Under the pieces are notes generated by a model. That model was not told the DNA's origin and ran no database searches. It saw only the letters and a program-made list of their open reading frames with translations. The position numbers and the translations under genes were made by a program. Shown in pieces: positions 25,881-38,225 of a stretch of 64,000 bases of DNA (the stretch's first letter is position 1; each line of letters starts with the position of its first letter). The stretch is from Microcebus murinus (Eukaryota > Chordata > Mammalia > Primates > Cheirogaleidae). Location of the stretch: positions 73,422,001 through 73,486,000 of the forward strand of contig NC_134136.1 of NCBI RefSeq assembly GCF_040939455.1, written 5' to 3'.

Positions 25881-26607
25881 ACTCTCCTGGGAACCTGGAT
25901 CCCCACTACTCCCGACCCTGGCCACTGTGTGCTTCATTTGGATTTGTCAACCTGCCCTACTCTTCAGTCATTCCTGCCATCATTTCTTCTTTGGTTGTCT
26001 CTGCTTCTTCTTGGATCTGGATTACTATGTTGCTCTACTCTGGTAATGTGCAAGTACTCCCTATTGATCCATTTGCTACAGGACCATGGTGACCCCACCA
26101 TCCACAAAGGAACAAGCTTCTCCCACTGATACATAGCTAGTCATTATAGCAGTAGACTAATGAAATGGTTCTCAATTTCATTTTCTCATACCTACATCTG
26201 TATGTAGGTATAAATTAGCCAGTATAGGGAATAGCACTGTCTTGTGGCATATTCATGGGGAGATACTACCATTGATTAGAGAGAAGTTACATGCCTAGGA
26301 GGCTGGAGTGAAAAATGTGAAAAACAAGGTAATAATTGGGAAAGACTTGTAGCCAGTGACTATTGAGGAGACATAGCTTGGCAGATGAGCTGGAAGAAAG
26401 GGCTTTATTTGTGGTCTTGTGCATAGGACAATACTATCTGAGAGTTTCTTTTGGTTGTAGCCAAAAGGAAAAAAAAATTTCTAGTCAATGAATTAATATT
26501 GACAAATATTGTTTTATGTTAATTTAATGTCTTAGTACACATCAGTGTCAGGAAAGTTTATATGATATACAACGTAGGAACAAATGCTAGCTGATTTAAT
26601 ATAAAAG
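25881..26607. other. Intergenic DNA, nothing recognised
   Basis: No coding segment or firm repeat. A short palindromic 'tacctacatctgtatgtaggta' occurs near 26189. Confidence 0.4.

Positions 26608-26612
26608 ACACA

Positions 26613-27045
26613 TGCTATAGTTTGGATGTTTGTACCTCCAAACCTCATGTTGAAATTCGATCTCCAGTGTTGGAGGTGAGGCCTAATGGAAGGTGTTTGG
26701 GTCAATGGGGCATATCCCTCATGACTAGATTAATGCCCTCCTGGGGTGGGGGTTCAATGAGTGAGTTCGCACTTTTATCAGTTCCAGCAAGAACTGCTTG
26801 TTAAAAAGAACATGGCACCTCCTCTCTCGTTCTCTTGCTTCCTCCTAACCATGTGATCTCTGCACATTATGGCTCTTCTTTGCCTTCCACTGTGATTGGA
26901 AGCTCCTTGAAGCCTTCACCAGAAGCAGATACTGGTGCTATGCTTTTTGTGCAGCCTGCAGAAATATGAACCAAATAAACCTTTTTTCTTTATAAATTAT
27001 GCAACCTCAGGTATTTCTTTATAGCAACACAGATGGACTAAAACA
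26613..27045 (+). mobile_element. Solo MaLR LTR (MST type)
   Basis: The 433-bp unit runs TGCTATAGTTTGGATGTTTG ... GGACTAAAACA with 'ccaaataaaccttttttctt' as the polyadenylation region. A 5-bp duplication ACACA flanks it (26608-26612 and 27046-27050), the size expected for ERVL/MaLR elements. Confidence 0.88.

Positions 27046-27050
27046 ACACA

Positions 27051-27474
27051 TATTAAAACAGGGTATTGCTAATATCTATAGTCTACAATAAATTGTATTT
27101 ATGTACTTGGAAGGAATACTTCAGTTTGTGAAAAAAACTCAATAATCCCATATCTTCTCTAGCTAGGTTGAATCAGAGAATCATAAAGTTAGTGTGGTTA
27201 GTGCGGTTACTGCTTCCTGAGCCTTTGCATCTTGTATTTTAAATAAATACCACCACAGTCTTTTTATTATCTTTGTCTCCAAGGTAAACATTTCCACAAA
27301 ATTGACATATAAATAATCTCTAGATGTTGCTAAGACCAGTGCCAAGTTGGTCAAAATAGGAACAAGGGACCAAGGAAACAGATACTTGAAACCCAGATGT
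27401 TCACAAAGGGACTTTTTGGCCCTGCCCTTAACTCATGCAATGTTAATTCTATCAACAAACATGTCTTAGAGGCA
27051..27474. other. Intergenic DNA, nothing recognised
   Basis: No gene or repeat that can be named. Confidence 0.4.

Positions 27475-27625
27475 GTGGAGCGATGTGTGACTAAGAGCCC
27501 AAAGTTTAGATGCACAGCTGGGTTATATCCCAGCTTTGCCATCTGCTAATAGCAGGTTATGTCACCTCTTTATACTTTTGGTTTTTCTCATGTGTGAAAT
27601 GCGGACAATAATAGTACTCACCTAT
27475..27625 (+). repeat. MIR fragment
   Basis: 'gactaagagcccaaagttta', 'cccagctttgccatctgcta' and 'gaaatgcggacaataatagt' match MIR. Confidence 0.75.

Positions 27626-27629
27626 TTGT

Positions 27630-27865
27630 CTTTGAAATCAAACAATCTTTGGATTGAATCCCAGATATGCTACATGATATTTATTTAAACTTGGAGAAGC
27701 TACTATTTAATCTTAGGCTGCTTCTTCATCTGTAAAATGAGGAAAATAATAGAATGGTTGTCATAGGACTTCTGTGAAAATCCAAATAAATAATACATGT
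27801 AAAGCCTTAGCATAGATCCTGGCAAGGAGTGAATACTCAATATTTGGAAACTATTGTTATTAATA
27630..27865 (+). repeat. MIR, nearly complete
   Basis: 'cttcatctgtaaaatgagga', 'cataggacttctgtgaaaat' and 'aatacatgtaaagccttagc' are MIR in order. It lies head-to-tail with the preceding MIR. Confidence 0.85.

Positions 27866-27894
27866 TTTAATGCCAACCCACTATATTATCACTG

Positions 27895-28110
27895 ATTAAA
27901 TATTTGTGTGTGTTTTCTCATTTAATACTCTACCTCCCCCACCCCAGTAAAAGATCTATGAGGATGGTATTGGGATTAAAATACTCATTCTAAAGATGAG
28001 AAAACTGAGGCTTAGAGAGGTTAAGTGAGTTGCACTAAGCCCCACTAGTGCCTACTAAATGGTATAGCTGGAAATTCAACCTAAGTCTTCTAACTCCAAA
28101 TCTTTTCACC
27895..28110 (-). repeat. MIR
   Basis: 'aagatgagaaaactgaggct', 'agagaggttaagtgagttgc' and 'cctaagtcttctaactccaa' follow reversed MIR. 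Confidence 0.85.

Positions 28111-28157
28111 AGTATTACCTCTCTGTTAAATGTAAAATGGTGCTAGGAGAGGGGAAA

Positions 28158-28158
<1 letters not shown>

Positions 28159-28230
<72 letters not shown>
28159..28230. repeat. (GA)n microsatellite
   Basis: About 35 uninterrupted GA units, long enough to be unstable in length. Confidence 0.98.

Positions 28231-28232
<2 letters not shown>

Positions 28233-28381
28233 CTGTCAGGGGATTTATTCTTTTATCTGATTCTCAATTATCCTTTATTTTTTCAGAGTAGGATAGTACT
28301 GTGTTTAGAATTTCTCCCCAAGACAATGAGTAAATTATTCAATGAGTTGCTGCCTCCTGTAGGTCCCAATCACAGTTTAAG

Positions 28382-28384
<3 letters not shown>

Positions 28385-28418
<34 letters not shown>
28385..28418. repeat. (TA)n microsatellite
   Basis: About 17 uninterrupted AT units. 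Confidence 0.97.

Positions 28419-28420
<2 letters not shown>

Positions 28421-28779
28421 CATATAACATTTTTGTGGCCTCAGTTCTATATTTCAGCTCATGGTCTATAAAAATATTTAGTTGAACTACTACAGCATAT
28501 GAGTAACTTGGTCTATGTTCTTAGCCTCCAGGTTGATCTTTTTTACCACCTTTAGTTCTAGACCTTCCAAACAGGAAGAGTTACTTTTAGGTGATAAATC
28601 TGTCTAAAAGTAGGACTAATACTGGGGACATTTCTGAACAACATTTTAGGCAATTATGTTGCAGGCGTTTCCTGGCCCCCTCTGAATTATTTTGAACAGA
28701 TCTATGTCTCTCTGATAGAAGTCTCCAAAGTGTAATTCAAATAGCTATTTCTACTTGTGTTGTGGCTTCCATGAAAGAA
28419..28779. other. Intergenic DNA
   Basis: Nothing recognised. Confidence 0.4.

Positions 28780-28960
28780 TAGTCATTGGAATCAAGGACA
28801 TGTAGCTCAAAACCAGTGTCCACACCATATTAGCTAAGAGATCATGAAAAGTTCCTTGTCTTTCCAGAACCTCATGTTTTCCCCTCGTATAAAAAATATG
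28901 GCAATAATATTTGTCTCAGGGGGCTGTTGTGAGGCTTAAAAGACAACTTGGGTATAACAA
28780..28960 (+). repeat. MIR
   Basis: 'agatcatgaaaagttccttg', 'aatatggcaataatatttgt' and 'ggggctgttgtgaggcttaa' follow MIR order. Confidence 0.75.

Positions 28961-29360
28961 GAGCTTTCATGTTGAGGCATTTTTGGAGGCCTGGATGGGC
29001 CTATAAGACGTTCACTTGCAAGATGAACTGAGAGGCCTCCTAAGGGTGGAGACACCTACCTAAGAAAGGGTAAGAGGGAGAGACAATATGACATGTCACA
29101 AATTTAGCTGAGGGTCATGAGCCCGTATGACAAGGAAAAGGAGAATTCTGAAAACAGCACTCATGAACTAGCATTAGGACTGTCCCTAAACCAACCGCAT
29201 GAACTCATGTCTGAGCCTAGGGCAGAAGTGACTGCCAATGAGTTTATAAAAAAATGAAAGAATAATCTTAGGCTTTGAAAATTTTATAGTTTTTTTATTA
29301 TCAGTTAAGATACTTGGCTATAAATAATAGAAAAACAACTAACCATGGCTTGCTTCTCAA
28961..29360. other. Intergenic DNA
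   Basis: No gene. The block 29310-29350 with 29505-29560 looks like an old repeat interrupted by the MER5A. Confidence 0.35.

Positions 29361-29364
29361 TGGT

Positions 29365-29500
29365 TCTGTCACACTTGAGCCTGCATCAGAATTTCCTCAA
29401 AGCTTGTTAAGTTCCAGAGTGTTGGCCCCTACTCCCAAGAGTTTCAGACCCAAGAATTTGCATTTGTAACAGGGTGATGTGGGATGCTTAGTCTTTGAAA
29365..29500. repeat. MER5A-type hAT DNA transposon fragment
   Basis: 'gcctgcatcagaatttcctc', 'agcttgttaag', 'cccctactcccaagagtttc' and 'gaatttgcatttgtaaca' follow the MER5 consensus. Confidence 0.75.

Positions 29501-29564
29501 ATATTGGCTTAAACAATAAGATGACGGTTATCTCACACAATGTGATATCTCAAGGAAAGGAAGT

Positions 29565-30385
29565 CCCATGGTCATCTGAGAGTTCAATCATGTTTTTAAG
29601 TGCATAGATTTTTTAAAATCTTTTACTGTGCCATTCTCAGTGTAGTAGCTTTGCCTTAGGTTAGCTCTCCTCACAGGTACAAGATAGCTGCTGCTATATA
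29701 GACATCATATTCAGGCAGAGTCCAGTGGAAGAAAAGGGCCTGCCTCTTCTTCTATATTTCTCTTGTTAGTAGAAGAAATTTTCCAAGAAATTCCTTAGCT
29801 GACTTCTCATTATGGCAGAACTGTTTCAAATCCTCATTGCAAATCCAAATCCTAGCAAGGAAAATGGGTCATGGTGATCATTTAGAATACTATCAGGATT
29901 TTCCTCTTGGGCTTGAGAGTATCTTTGCTCTCCTGAATCACATTGGGGAGGAATGTCTGTTTCGACAAAATCAGGACTGCCAGTAAGAAAAACAATGCAA
30001 ATGTTGTTGATTATGCAATTGATGATGTCTACTACAGAAATGTCAGCAGTTTTGAGGCTGAAAGGAAGTCACCAGGGTCCATGACATCAAAATTGAAAGC
30101 TTTTCTTTTCCTCACAGAAATTGGCAGCATCTACATTAGTCTTTGTACCTTCATTTTACAGCAATAGCTGTGGCAGTTCCCTTGGTGAGCTCTGGCAGCT
30201 TAGCCCCTACTTTGGACATTGTCACAGGAGACATCACTATGGGGAGCCAAGTTACCAAATGACAATGTCTGCAGTAGCTCCAGGTGCCAGGTGTCTGTAT
30301 TTAATTTTGATGACCTGCCAGGTTTAAGAACTGATATAGAGGTTACCAAACCACTCTACTCAGAAGTGGATCTTCCTCAGAAGAA
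29565..30385. other. Intergenic DNA
   Basis: Two open frames of about 70 codons (29943-30167 and 30121-30327) overlap here, but neither resembles a protein I know. No splice pattern or codon conservation can be judged from one sequence. Confidence 0.35.

Positions 30386-30387
<2 letters not shown>

Positions 30388-30430
<43 letters not shown>

Positions 30431-30466
30431 TGAGTGAGTGAGAGAGAGAGAGAGAGAGAGAGAGAA
30388..30466. repeat. (TG)n(GAGT)n(GA)n compound microsatellite
   Basis: About 20 TG units, then GTGA units, then about 11 GA units. Confidence 0.97.

Positions 30467-30819
30467 ACTAAAGGCTAGGTGCTTTACTATGCAGCTTTAA
30501 ACAGGGCAGCCACTCTTACATGTTAATCTTATAGGTATACTCCATAGAATTTCCTTTGAAGAAAGGGTTCCATGGCTTGAATAAAAAAAAGAATTTGAAA
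30601 ACCATTAATTCTGTGTGTCCCATCTAGTTTTTGACCACTTGCTGCCTCAAGTTTGAAGAGGAAGAAGAGTTAGGAGGGAAAAACAAAGAGGTCTTCATCC
30701 ACTTAGAAGAGACAGGGAAAGAATTAATGCTACCTGGACTGGGAAAGATAAATAGCATTTATTGAATAGTCACAGTAATAGCCTGTCATTTTACTCATAG
30801 TCATTAGTTGGTTTCAGTC

Positions 30820-30990
30820 ATGATAATAACAGTAACAACACCTGACACTTTTTGAACACTAACTTTCAGGCCCTGCCCTAATACCATTATAGGTAGTATT
30901 TCATGTCATTTTTTCACCAAGCTGATGAGGCAGGTGAAGCCCAGAGACATGAGAGGAACTATAAGTGTGAAAGCTGTAAATAAACTCCAG
30820..30990 (-). repeat. MIR fragment
   Basis: 'gacactttttgaacactaac', 'catgtcattttttcaccaag' and 'gatgaggcaggtgaagccca' match reversed MIR. Confidence 0.7.

Positions 30991-31019
30991 GGGTCTGCCT
31001 CAGTAGTTTACAATCATAA

Positions 31020-31245
31020 CCATTCTATTCTGCTTCTTGTGAGGGACCAATTTATAGATATAGAAACAAAGACTCAGAGGTTAGGTAATTTTGCTAAGGC
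31101 CACACAATATGTAAGGAGCAGAACAGGATTGGAATTTCATTTGTCTGACTTCAGAGCACCTCACTCCTTTCATTCATTCATTTGCTCATTCAAAAAATAT
31201 TTATTCAGTAGCTCCAATGTGTGAGGACATATCCCAGATACAGTG
31020..31245 (-). repeat. MIR fragment followed by an old repeat scrap
   Basis: 31025-31165 has 'gaaacaaagactcagaggtt' and 'gctaaggccacacaatatgt' of reversed MIR. From 31168 'cattcattcatttgctcatt' plus 'aatatttattcagtagctcc' is a piece of the old repeat also seen at 12300. Confidence 0.7.

Positions 31246-32075
31246 TATCCTTTCTATTTGTAAATGAAGGTCTTAGGCCCCTCCCCTATATTTGTCATTG
31301 ATTGGAATGAAGGTAGAGCCCAGGGCGTGGTATAAGGAAACCTTCTTACATGTAAGAGCCTTTGATAGAAAATTTTATCATGCATGACAACTGAAATGAT
31401 TTTGAGACTGTATATATGGGTGCTGAGGGAAAATTTATGATGCCCTCACAAAGGATTTGACATGTTTGGTATTTTTAATGGAAGAATGATTCTCTTTTTA
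31501 AATATAATTATAATTCTTTTTAATATATTTATATTTACATCATTGTTTTGGAGGCTATGGCTCCTATGTGTAGACCATGAGAATTTTCTTATTGATTCCA
31601 TGCCTGAAATAAATAATGTAGGATGAACAACTTCTAGAAAGGATGAACAAATTCTAGAAAGTCTAAACATCTAAAAACGCCGTCTTTGATCTCCATGTGC
31701 ATATATAGTCGTACTAAGCACTTTTTGGTAAATGTCAGCAATTACTGGTGGCTATTCTCCGTTCTCATGACCTCTTGTGCAATCAGGACTATGCAAACAA
31801 AAAAATGCTGTTCTTGGTCATTTATTTCTGGAATACAAGGCAAGTTTGGTCTCTTCAAAAAGAGCTCAGAATTTAAATGATGATCTCTAGAACTTTCTTT
31901 CTTCTTGTACACTTCTTCAGAAAGTTTGCAATTCACTTAACCATCTATATCACTTCCTCTATTATTATTACATTGTTATTGCTTAGTGTTGGAGAAGCAC
32001 ATTTAATAAGACATAATTTTGGGATATACCTACCTATGGAGAGCTTTGAGATAAACTTACACATTTGTTCCATTT
31246..32075. other. Intergenic DNA with a short tandem duplication
   Basis: At 31620-31661 a 21-bp unit 'ggatgaacaacttctagaaa' is repeated once with one change. 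Otherwise unrecognised. Confidence 0.5.

Positions 32076-32079
32076 AATT

Positions 32080-32480
32080 GTTACCAAAAGTTCAGTACTT
32101 GTCCCTGAGGCCCAGTCAATGAGAATGAAGAATGAGGACAAGGAGCTTGAGGAAAAGGAAAGAGAAGTTTATTAATTTCCTAGAAAATGAGGAGGGTGGA
32201 AGACTAGTGTCTCAAAAGACCACCATCCTGACTTTAAGCAGAAAAACAGAGGTTTTTAAAGGGGTGGAGGTTGGTGGTTGGGCTTGGGTCTATGTGACCA
32301 GTGTCACATGTCATGGTTTCAGGCTATCGTGCAACTATAGTTGCTGTTTTCGGTTGACCTATTCTCCTGGTGAAGACGATCGCATGATCTTTGTCCTAAC
32401 AATTCTGTTGAGCCATCTCCTGTGGTTTAAGATGCTAGAAAACAAACAATAATGAACATGTTCCTGGCCCTTTGATTACT
32080..32480 (-). mobile_element. Possible LTR, reverse orientation
   Basis: Starts TGTTACCAAAAG and contains 'gagaagtttattaatttcc', a reversed AATAAA region, and 'ggtttttaaagggg' where a reversed TATA-like box would be. 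Its start resembles the candidate at 8051. The right border and target duplication are unresolved. Confidence 0.4.

Positions 32481-32885
32481 GGCATTGAGCAGGAATGCAG
32501 ATTTTAATTCCCCAAAGGGGGGGTTAAAGAGACAAATCTTAAAACATTTTTCCCTTTTTCAGATCTTTACCTTTGTTACATAGTGAAAATGAGTTTACTG
32601 ATACTTTGGCAACAGCAGATTCCTGTAGTGCAGCAGTTTGTGGAAGCATTGGGGTTAAAGGAGAAAATTTCTTTTGATGACCTCAAATGGCCACTCTTAG
32701 GTTACATTTAACTAGTGAACACATTTTGCCAGAGATTATGGGCTTGGGGATTTATATGAATGGAAACCCAGCAAGATAATGAGTGCAGAAGCAAAACATA
32801 GTTAATATTTTCATATACAGTTAATCTTGTTTAAATCTATGATATATTTATTTTGAAGTTATCAAATATGAATAAGAGAAGAACT
32481..32885. other. Intergenic DNA
   Basis: Nothing recognised. Confidence 0.35.

Positions 32886-32888
32886 TGG

Positions 32889-33572
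32889 TATGGCAAACAG
32901 ACCCTAAGGTGCTCCCTAATGATCCCTGCTTATTACTGTTCATGTCTGTATAATCACACCCCTGGAGTGTGGGTGTGACTTGCTTCCAGCAAATAGAATA
33001 TAATAAAGTGAAGGAACTTTGCAGATATTAATATAATTAAGATCCCTAATAAGTTGGTTTTGAGTTAATCAAAAGGGAGATTACCCTGAGTGGCCCTGAA
33101 TTAATCGGGCAAAGACCCTTCAAAGAGAGACTGGGCCCTCCCTGAGGTCAGAGAAACTCTCAGGTGCTGGCCTTGAAGAAATAAACTATCATGTTGTTAG
33201 AAGGCTTATGGAGAGAGCCATGGGCCAAAAACTGCAGATGGCCTTTAGGAGCTGAGTAGCTACTAGCCTACCCCCTTGCCAGCCAGCAGCCAGGAAAAAA
33301 AAATGGGAACTGTAGTACTTAAATAACAAGGAGATGAATCCTACCATCAACCTGAGGGACCCTGGATGTAGACCTTTACCCAGTTGAGCCTCCAATGAGA
33401 CCATAGCTCCAGCTGTCACCTGGATTACAAACTGATGAGACCCTGGAGCAGAGGAACCAGCTAAATTGTGCCTATAGGACTTCTACTCTATAGAAACTGT
33501 GAGATAATAAAAGTGTTGTTTTAAGCTACTGAGTTGTGGTTATTTTTTAGGCAGTAATAGAAAATGAATACA
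32889..33572 (+). mobile_element. Old ERVL/MaLR-like LTR
   Basis: 'gacttgcttccagcaaatag' near the start and 'gaaactgtgagataataaaa' plus 'gttgttttaagctactgagt' at the end are the wording of a widespread old mammalian LTR. CTTGG before and CTTGA after may be a decayed 5-bp target duplication. Confidence 0.65.

Positions 33573-34125
33573 CTTGACTTCAAGAGAGTGGATCTAGATT
33601 TTTCCTGGGTATTTCTTCTAGGAAGATGGTTTGCTATCATAGGAAGAAAAATATACAGGTTGGATCACTGTGCATTACAGGGTCAGGAATTTGATATTTA
33701 CTGTATTGGAAATAGATTGCAAATAGAAGCCACCCGTGTGCTGTTTTATTCCTAGCTCAGAGAACCACCTACTCTATTTCCCTACATGGTGGCCAGTTTG
33801 CAGTTGGGATTAAATTGGTGTTAACTAGTTTATAGTTGAAACTGAACTTATTTTCTATATTGACTCTTGCCAACTCAGATACTTCAGAACTTTCCAATTA
33901 TTTCTAAATGTAAAGAAACTATATTTTCTCTTCTGTTCTTATCCTCCATTTTCACCAATCTCGTCCATGACTTTCTGATCTATTTTCCCACTTCTCCTTC
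34001 CTCTCTATTCTCCTTTCATCCACATTGTAGGTTTGGCTACAATCTGCTTCTCTATCCCCCCTTTCCTTCAATAGCCTCCTCCAGTCTCTTTAGCTACACT
34101 TAACTTTTCATTATTCTCTGCCTTT
33573..34125. other. Intergenic DNA, perhaps upstream L2 sequence
   Basis: CT-rich sequence from about 33890 may be a diverged continuation of the L2 that follows. Confidence 0.35.

Positions 34126-34129
34126 TTCA

Positions 34130-34560
34130 TCATTCTACATACAGGTGGTTCCTTCTGCCAGAAATGCTCTGACGACCCACCTTTTCCCTCCACCTGGCAG
34201 ATTGGTGCTAATTCTTGTGGACACAGCTCAACTGTTCTCTTTCTTCTCAGGCTTTTGATTCTCTCCTTCCACCTCCTCCTCTTTTTTTCTTTCCCCTAGA
34301 AATTCCACCTCCAGAGGCAGAGTTGGTCACTACTTCCTCTCATATCTGACAGCAGTTAGTTCTCATTTCAGTATAAACAGTTACTATGCTGGTATTATAA
34401 TTTTTCTTTAGGTCAAAATCACTGCACCTCCCACTGTCTGTGAACACATCAAGGGTGCAAAGCTGATCTTGTTCATCTCTGGATTCCACATACCCCAGCA
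34501 CAGTGACGAACACAGAAGCAAAATTCTAAATATGTTTATGTGACTGACTGAATAAACAGA
34130..34560 (+). repeat. L2 3' region
   Basis: 'ccttctgccagaaatgctct', 'cccaccttttccctccacct', 'gatcttgttcatctctggat' and 'ccccagcacagtgacgaaca' follow the L2 consensus in order up to its AATAAA end. Confidence 0.85.

Positions 34561-35305
34561 AACATATAGAATGTTTAGCTCCAAGATGCAGGGATGTCAG
34601 GCTGAATCCTACCAACTTGCACAATGAACCCTGCCCCTTGAAATTTTGCAGAGCTCAGGAATCATTAGAAATATGAATGATATACTTTACCAGAAGCTTC
34701 CAGAAACCATAATCATGTGATTCCATGTCTTCTACCCCTATTTTAGCAATAAAATATAATAAATGGAAGAAATTATGGCCATGAGAAGGGAGAGGGATAA
34801 GTGCTTTTGATTATGTGGAATTGATCCTAGCCCTGTCCTAAACCGCAAACTCTTTTCATCTCTCTGAGACCTAAGATCCCTTGTTAACATGGCTGCAGCT
34901 CTACTTATTTTGTGGTTTCCCCTATAAAGTGTTGAATAATATTTATATACAAAATAACCACAACAAATTTAGTTCTCTTATTGAGAGATTCAGTTGTTCT
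35001 CTTTCTATATTATTCAGGGTAAAATACCATCTGAAACTGTGAGGAGCATAAGGGAAATTACTTACAGCTCATTATCTAGTACCAGTTACATGCTGAGCAC
35101 TATGCTAGACCCCAGGGATGCAGAAATGAATTTAATATACTCCATGACTTTAGGGAGTCTATAGGGTGATGGACAGAGAATGAAAAATGAATGGACATTG
35201 ACAACACAGAGTGCTAAGTGCTATGGTGGAGTGAAGCCTATGAGTCAATTATAGTCCAGAGGAATGGCCCTTCACCCACACTGGGTTGAGCATGGGTTGG
35301 GGTGT
34561..35305. other. Intergenic DNA with an old repeat at 34990-35235
   Basis: 'agttacatgctgagcactat', 'ctagaccccagggatgcaga' and 'acagagtgctaagtgctatg' match the old repeat class seen at 12300-12430. Nothing else is seen. Confidence 0.45.

Positions 35306-35309
35306 CAAG

Positions 35310-35410
35310 CTGTCAGGTAATTGAGGCCCAGAGAGAGAAAGCAATTTGTCCAAGGTCCCACAGTAGTGGTAGCACCAAATCTCTTGATACCCAGTCTATG
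35401 TTTTTTATTG
35310..35410 (-). repeat. MIR fragment
   Basis: 'aattgaggcccagagagaga' and 'caatttgtccaaggtcccac' match reversed MIR. Confidence 0.7.

Positions 35411-35838
35411 ATATTCTGCATTATTACAGGATGTTGCATACTGTGATTTTTGTAGCTCCTTTGGGGAAAGCTGGGAGTTATAACTAGGGAATTACATTCA
35501 AATAAGTTAATCACAACCATGGAGTTCCTGGCACTTGGATGCCTTAGAAATGGATACTTGTAATTCAAGCAGTATGTCAAGAAGCTGACAGCTTTAAGGC
35601 TTGACCAAATACTGGCATAGCAGCTAAGAAAAAAAGCTCCAACTTTGAGCCTGAGTGGATGAAATCACAGTTTTCAGGAAATTCAGCAACTCAAAAGTAG
35701 AATCCCAAATGAAATCACAAAAAAATAATACTTCTTTGCACAGTACAGTTTCACTAGCTCTAACTCTCTTCTTTCAGCATCACGAGTATGCAGATCAATG
35801 AGCCAAGTGCTGGCAGGGAGTGGGACCCAATGCCAAGG
35411..35838. other. Intergenic DNA
   Basis: Nothing recognised. 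Confidence 0.35.

Positions 35839-35839
35839 C

Positions 35840-36060
35840 CACAGGCTTTGGAGTGGTTAAGGTGGATTTAAATACTGGCTATGACATTTCCTAGCCTTAT
35901 TGTCTTGGGTTAGTTAGTTAATCTCTCTGTGCCTCAATTTCTGCATTTACAAACTAGGAGCAATGATAGTACCTATCTCAGAAATTGTGAGGATTTAATG
36001 AAATTAGGTTTATAAGACCCCAAATGTACAGTAGGTGCTGAAGTTGTAGCTATTATTTAT
35840..36060 (+). repeat. MIR
   Basis: 'ggctttggagtggttaaggt', 'cctagccttattgtcttggg', 'aatctctctgtgcctcaatt' and 'agaaattgtgaggatttaat' follow MIR. Confidence 0.85.

Positions 36061-36079
36061 TATCACCTTTATTATACTA

Positions 36080-36230
36080 TTATCTACTTCTGGCTCTGAT
36101 ATAACCTTTGGTAAGTATGTTACATCCATTCTCTTGGGCTTAGTTTCCTCATTTGTAAAACAAGTACGTTGAGCTAGGTGATTACTAAGGAGCCTTCTCA
36201 TTTCTCGCATTCTAAGATTCTAGTGTTTAA
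36080..36230 (+). repeat. MIR-related fragment
   Basis: 'ggcttagtttcctcatttgt', then 'gttgagctaggtgattacta' and 'cattctaagattctag' match a MIR variant 3' part. Confidence 0.65.

Positions 36231-36598
36231 ATATATTAATACATTGTACCTTCATATCTCTGACTTTGTTCTCAGTCATACACCCTCTAAGGCAGGCTAT
36301 GTGGACGCTAATCTTTGTAGGCAAGGAAACAAAAACTCTGACTTACTCAGGCACGTGAGAGGTGGAGCTGTTATCCAAATGCAGCTTCTCTTATTTCATT
36401 TCTATTGGGGCTCCCACAGTAAAGATTATGAGGGGACTATGCCCCAGGTCCTAATCTGCTGACCTCATTCATCCAGAACAAAGCTGAATGGTTGGAAGGA
36501 AAAATAAAAGCCCCTACATTTGCGTAGCATTAAGGATAATGGCTGTCCCAGGATATGCTGCTCTGCACAAACCTTCACAGGACTGCTTATCATTGTGT
36231..36598. other. Intergenic DNA
   Basis: Nothing recognised. Confidence 0.35.

Positions 36599-36599
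36599 T

Positions 36600-36860
36600 A
36601 GTTGTGTCAGTCATGAGAACTAAACTTTGTTGACCTTTCATTCCATGCTAAGCCCTTGTGCTGAGGGCTGTATGTGTGTTATTTCACTGACTCCTGTGGA
36701 GTATTGTTAGCCCCGTTTTGCAGGTGAAGGAGGTTTGGCACAGAGTTGTTAAGGGACTTACCCAAGGTAGCACAGCCTAGGATTGGCAGAATGCAGACTT
36801 GAACCCACGTGGTCCATACAGCCGCAAAGCCCAGGCTCTTAATCACTACACTGACTCACA
36600..36860 (-). repeat. MIR, nearly complete
   Basis: 'ccatgctaagcccttgtgct', 'agccccgttttgcaggtgaa', 'gggacttacccaaggtagca' and 'ggctcttaatcactacactg' follow reversed MIR. Confidence 0.88.

Positions 36861-37094
36861 TACCACAGGTGGTGGTCACAAAGAGATGGATGAACTTTAA
36901 AAACAGTGCAGAGGCAAACAGTGATGGGGACACTAAATCATTAGGAAAAATTCCGTTGCTTCAGATTTTTCATTTACCAAGGTACAAAAATTTGTAACAC
37001 ATTCTAGAATAATCCTCTTTTAAAATGATCAAATGTTATTTAAAGAAAAATTTGGAAACAAAATAAGAATTAAAAGGATGATTTTTTAAATGCT

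Positions 37095-37225
37095 AGAAAA
37101 CATGGGACCTGAGCTTTAATACTGGCTGTGTTAAAAAACAGTCATAATGGCTTTGAGCAGGTCTCTTCCTCTTTCTGTGTCTCAGTTTCCCTATCTACAC
37201 CAAGAGAGGAATAAATAGACTTGCT
37095..37225 (+). repeat. MIR fragment
   Basis: 'gtctcttcctctttctgtgt' with 'ctcagtttccctatctacac' is MIR. Confidence 0.75.

Positions 37226-37385
37226 CAGTTCTTCTCCAGCTTTAATGTGCATATGAATTACCTTGTTAAAATGCAAATTATTATCCAGCAGGTCTGGGGT
37301 GGGGTCTGAGATTCAGAATATCTATAAACCTCTCAGGTGATGACAATGCTGGTCTAGGGACCACACGTTGAGGGGCTAGATCACC
37225..37385. repeat. MER5A-type hAT DNA transposon
   Basis: 'gtgcatatgaattaccttgt', 'ggtctggggtggggtctgag' and 'ctggtctagggaccacacgt' follow the MER5A consensus. Confidence 0.85.

Positions 37386-38225
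37386 TAGGATTCAACTCTA
37401 AAGTCCAGGCATTAATATTATGGTAAATCCCACATTTCTAGGTAGACAAGGAGTGACTGTTGATTTTCTCTTTGTTGGACAGTGAAGTTTGTCCAGCTGT
37501 GGCTTGTATTACTCACATTTCACCTTTTCTGTCTCAAACACATTTCAAGTACCCTGAGTATGGAGCTTGCCAGTTTTGGTGTGGCTCATGTAATCCTGTT
37601 CTAGGAGGTGAGAAGGGGGTGGCTGACTTGGAAGGCTAACAACTGTGTGCATGATGAGTGACCTGGATTCCCTAGGATGAGCTGTGTTCTCTACTCTGCC
37701 GGCTGGCTCAGACCTCATCTTTGCCCATGGTACCACAAGACACTGCTAGATGCTCTGATGGCTGTGCCTCATCTACAGCTGACAGGAGGGGCTTGGAGAA
37801 AGAGAAGTCAGTGCCTGATTATCCTGCAGCAATAAAGTGTGTCATTCTGCCACTTGCTCTGTTGGTAGAGTCAGAGAGCACAGTCTGGGTGTCATTTCTC
37901 TATGCAGCCCTGTTCTCATCCTCCTCAAACTGAAGTTTTCCTCTCCCTGATAAAGAATGTCTTTATGTAATTGAAATATCTACTAGAGAAATAAGATTTT
38001 TGTTGATGTAAACCTTCAACTCTGAAGGCTGGGACTGGCCCTTTTCACTGGTGGTCTGACAGTGAAAATTTGCATATGAACTTTGAAGCTGTCCTAGCTT
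38101 TTTTTGTTCTTCCTTCTCCCCCCCCCACTTGATTTTCACTGAGTTTTACTTCCCTCTGTGCATATGTGTGCTAATCAGTTAGTTCCAGTTTAATAATGAA
38201 TACATGTGTTGTTTGTTTTTTCATT
37386..38225. other. Intergenic DNA
   Basis: Nothing recognised. Confidence 0.35.

Noticed and set aside
28137..28427. ORF with a long Arg-Glu repeat
   Set aside because: It is the translated (GA)n microsatellite followed by a (TA)n tract.
29943..30327. Possible host exons in overlapping ~70-codon frames
   Set aside because: No recognisable protein similarity and no convincing splice context; such lengths occur by chance.
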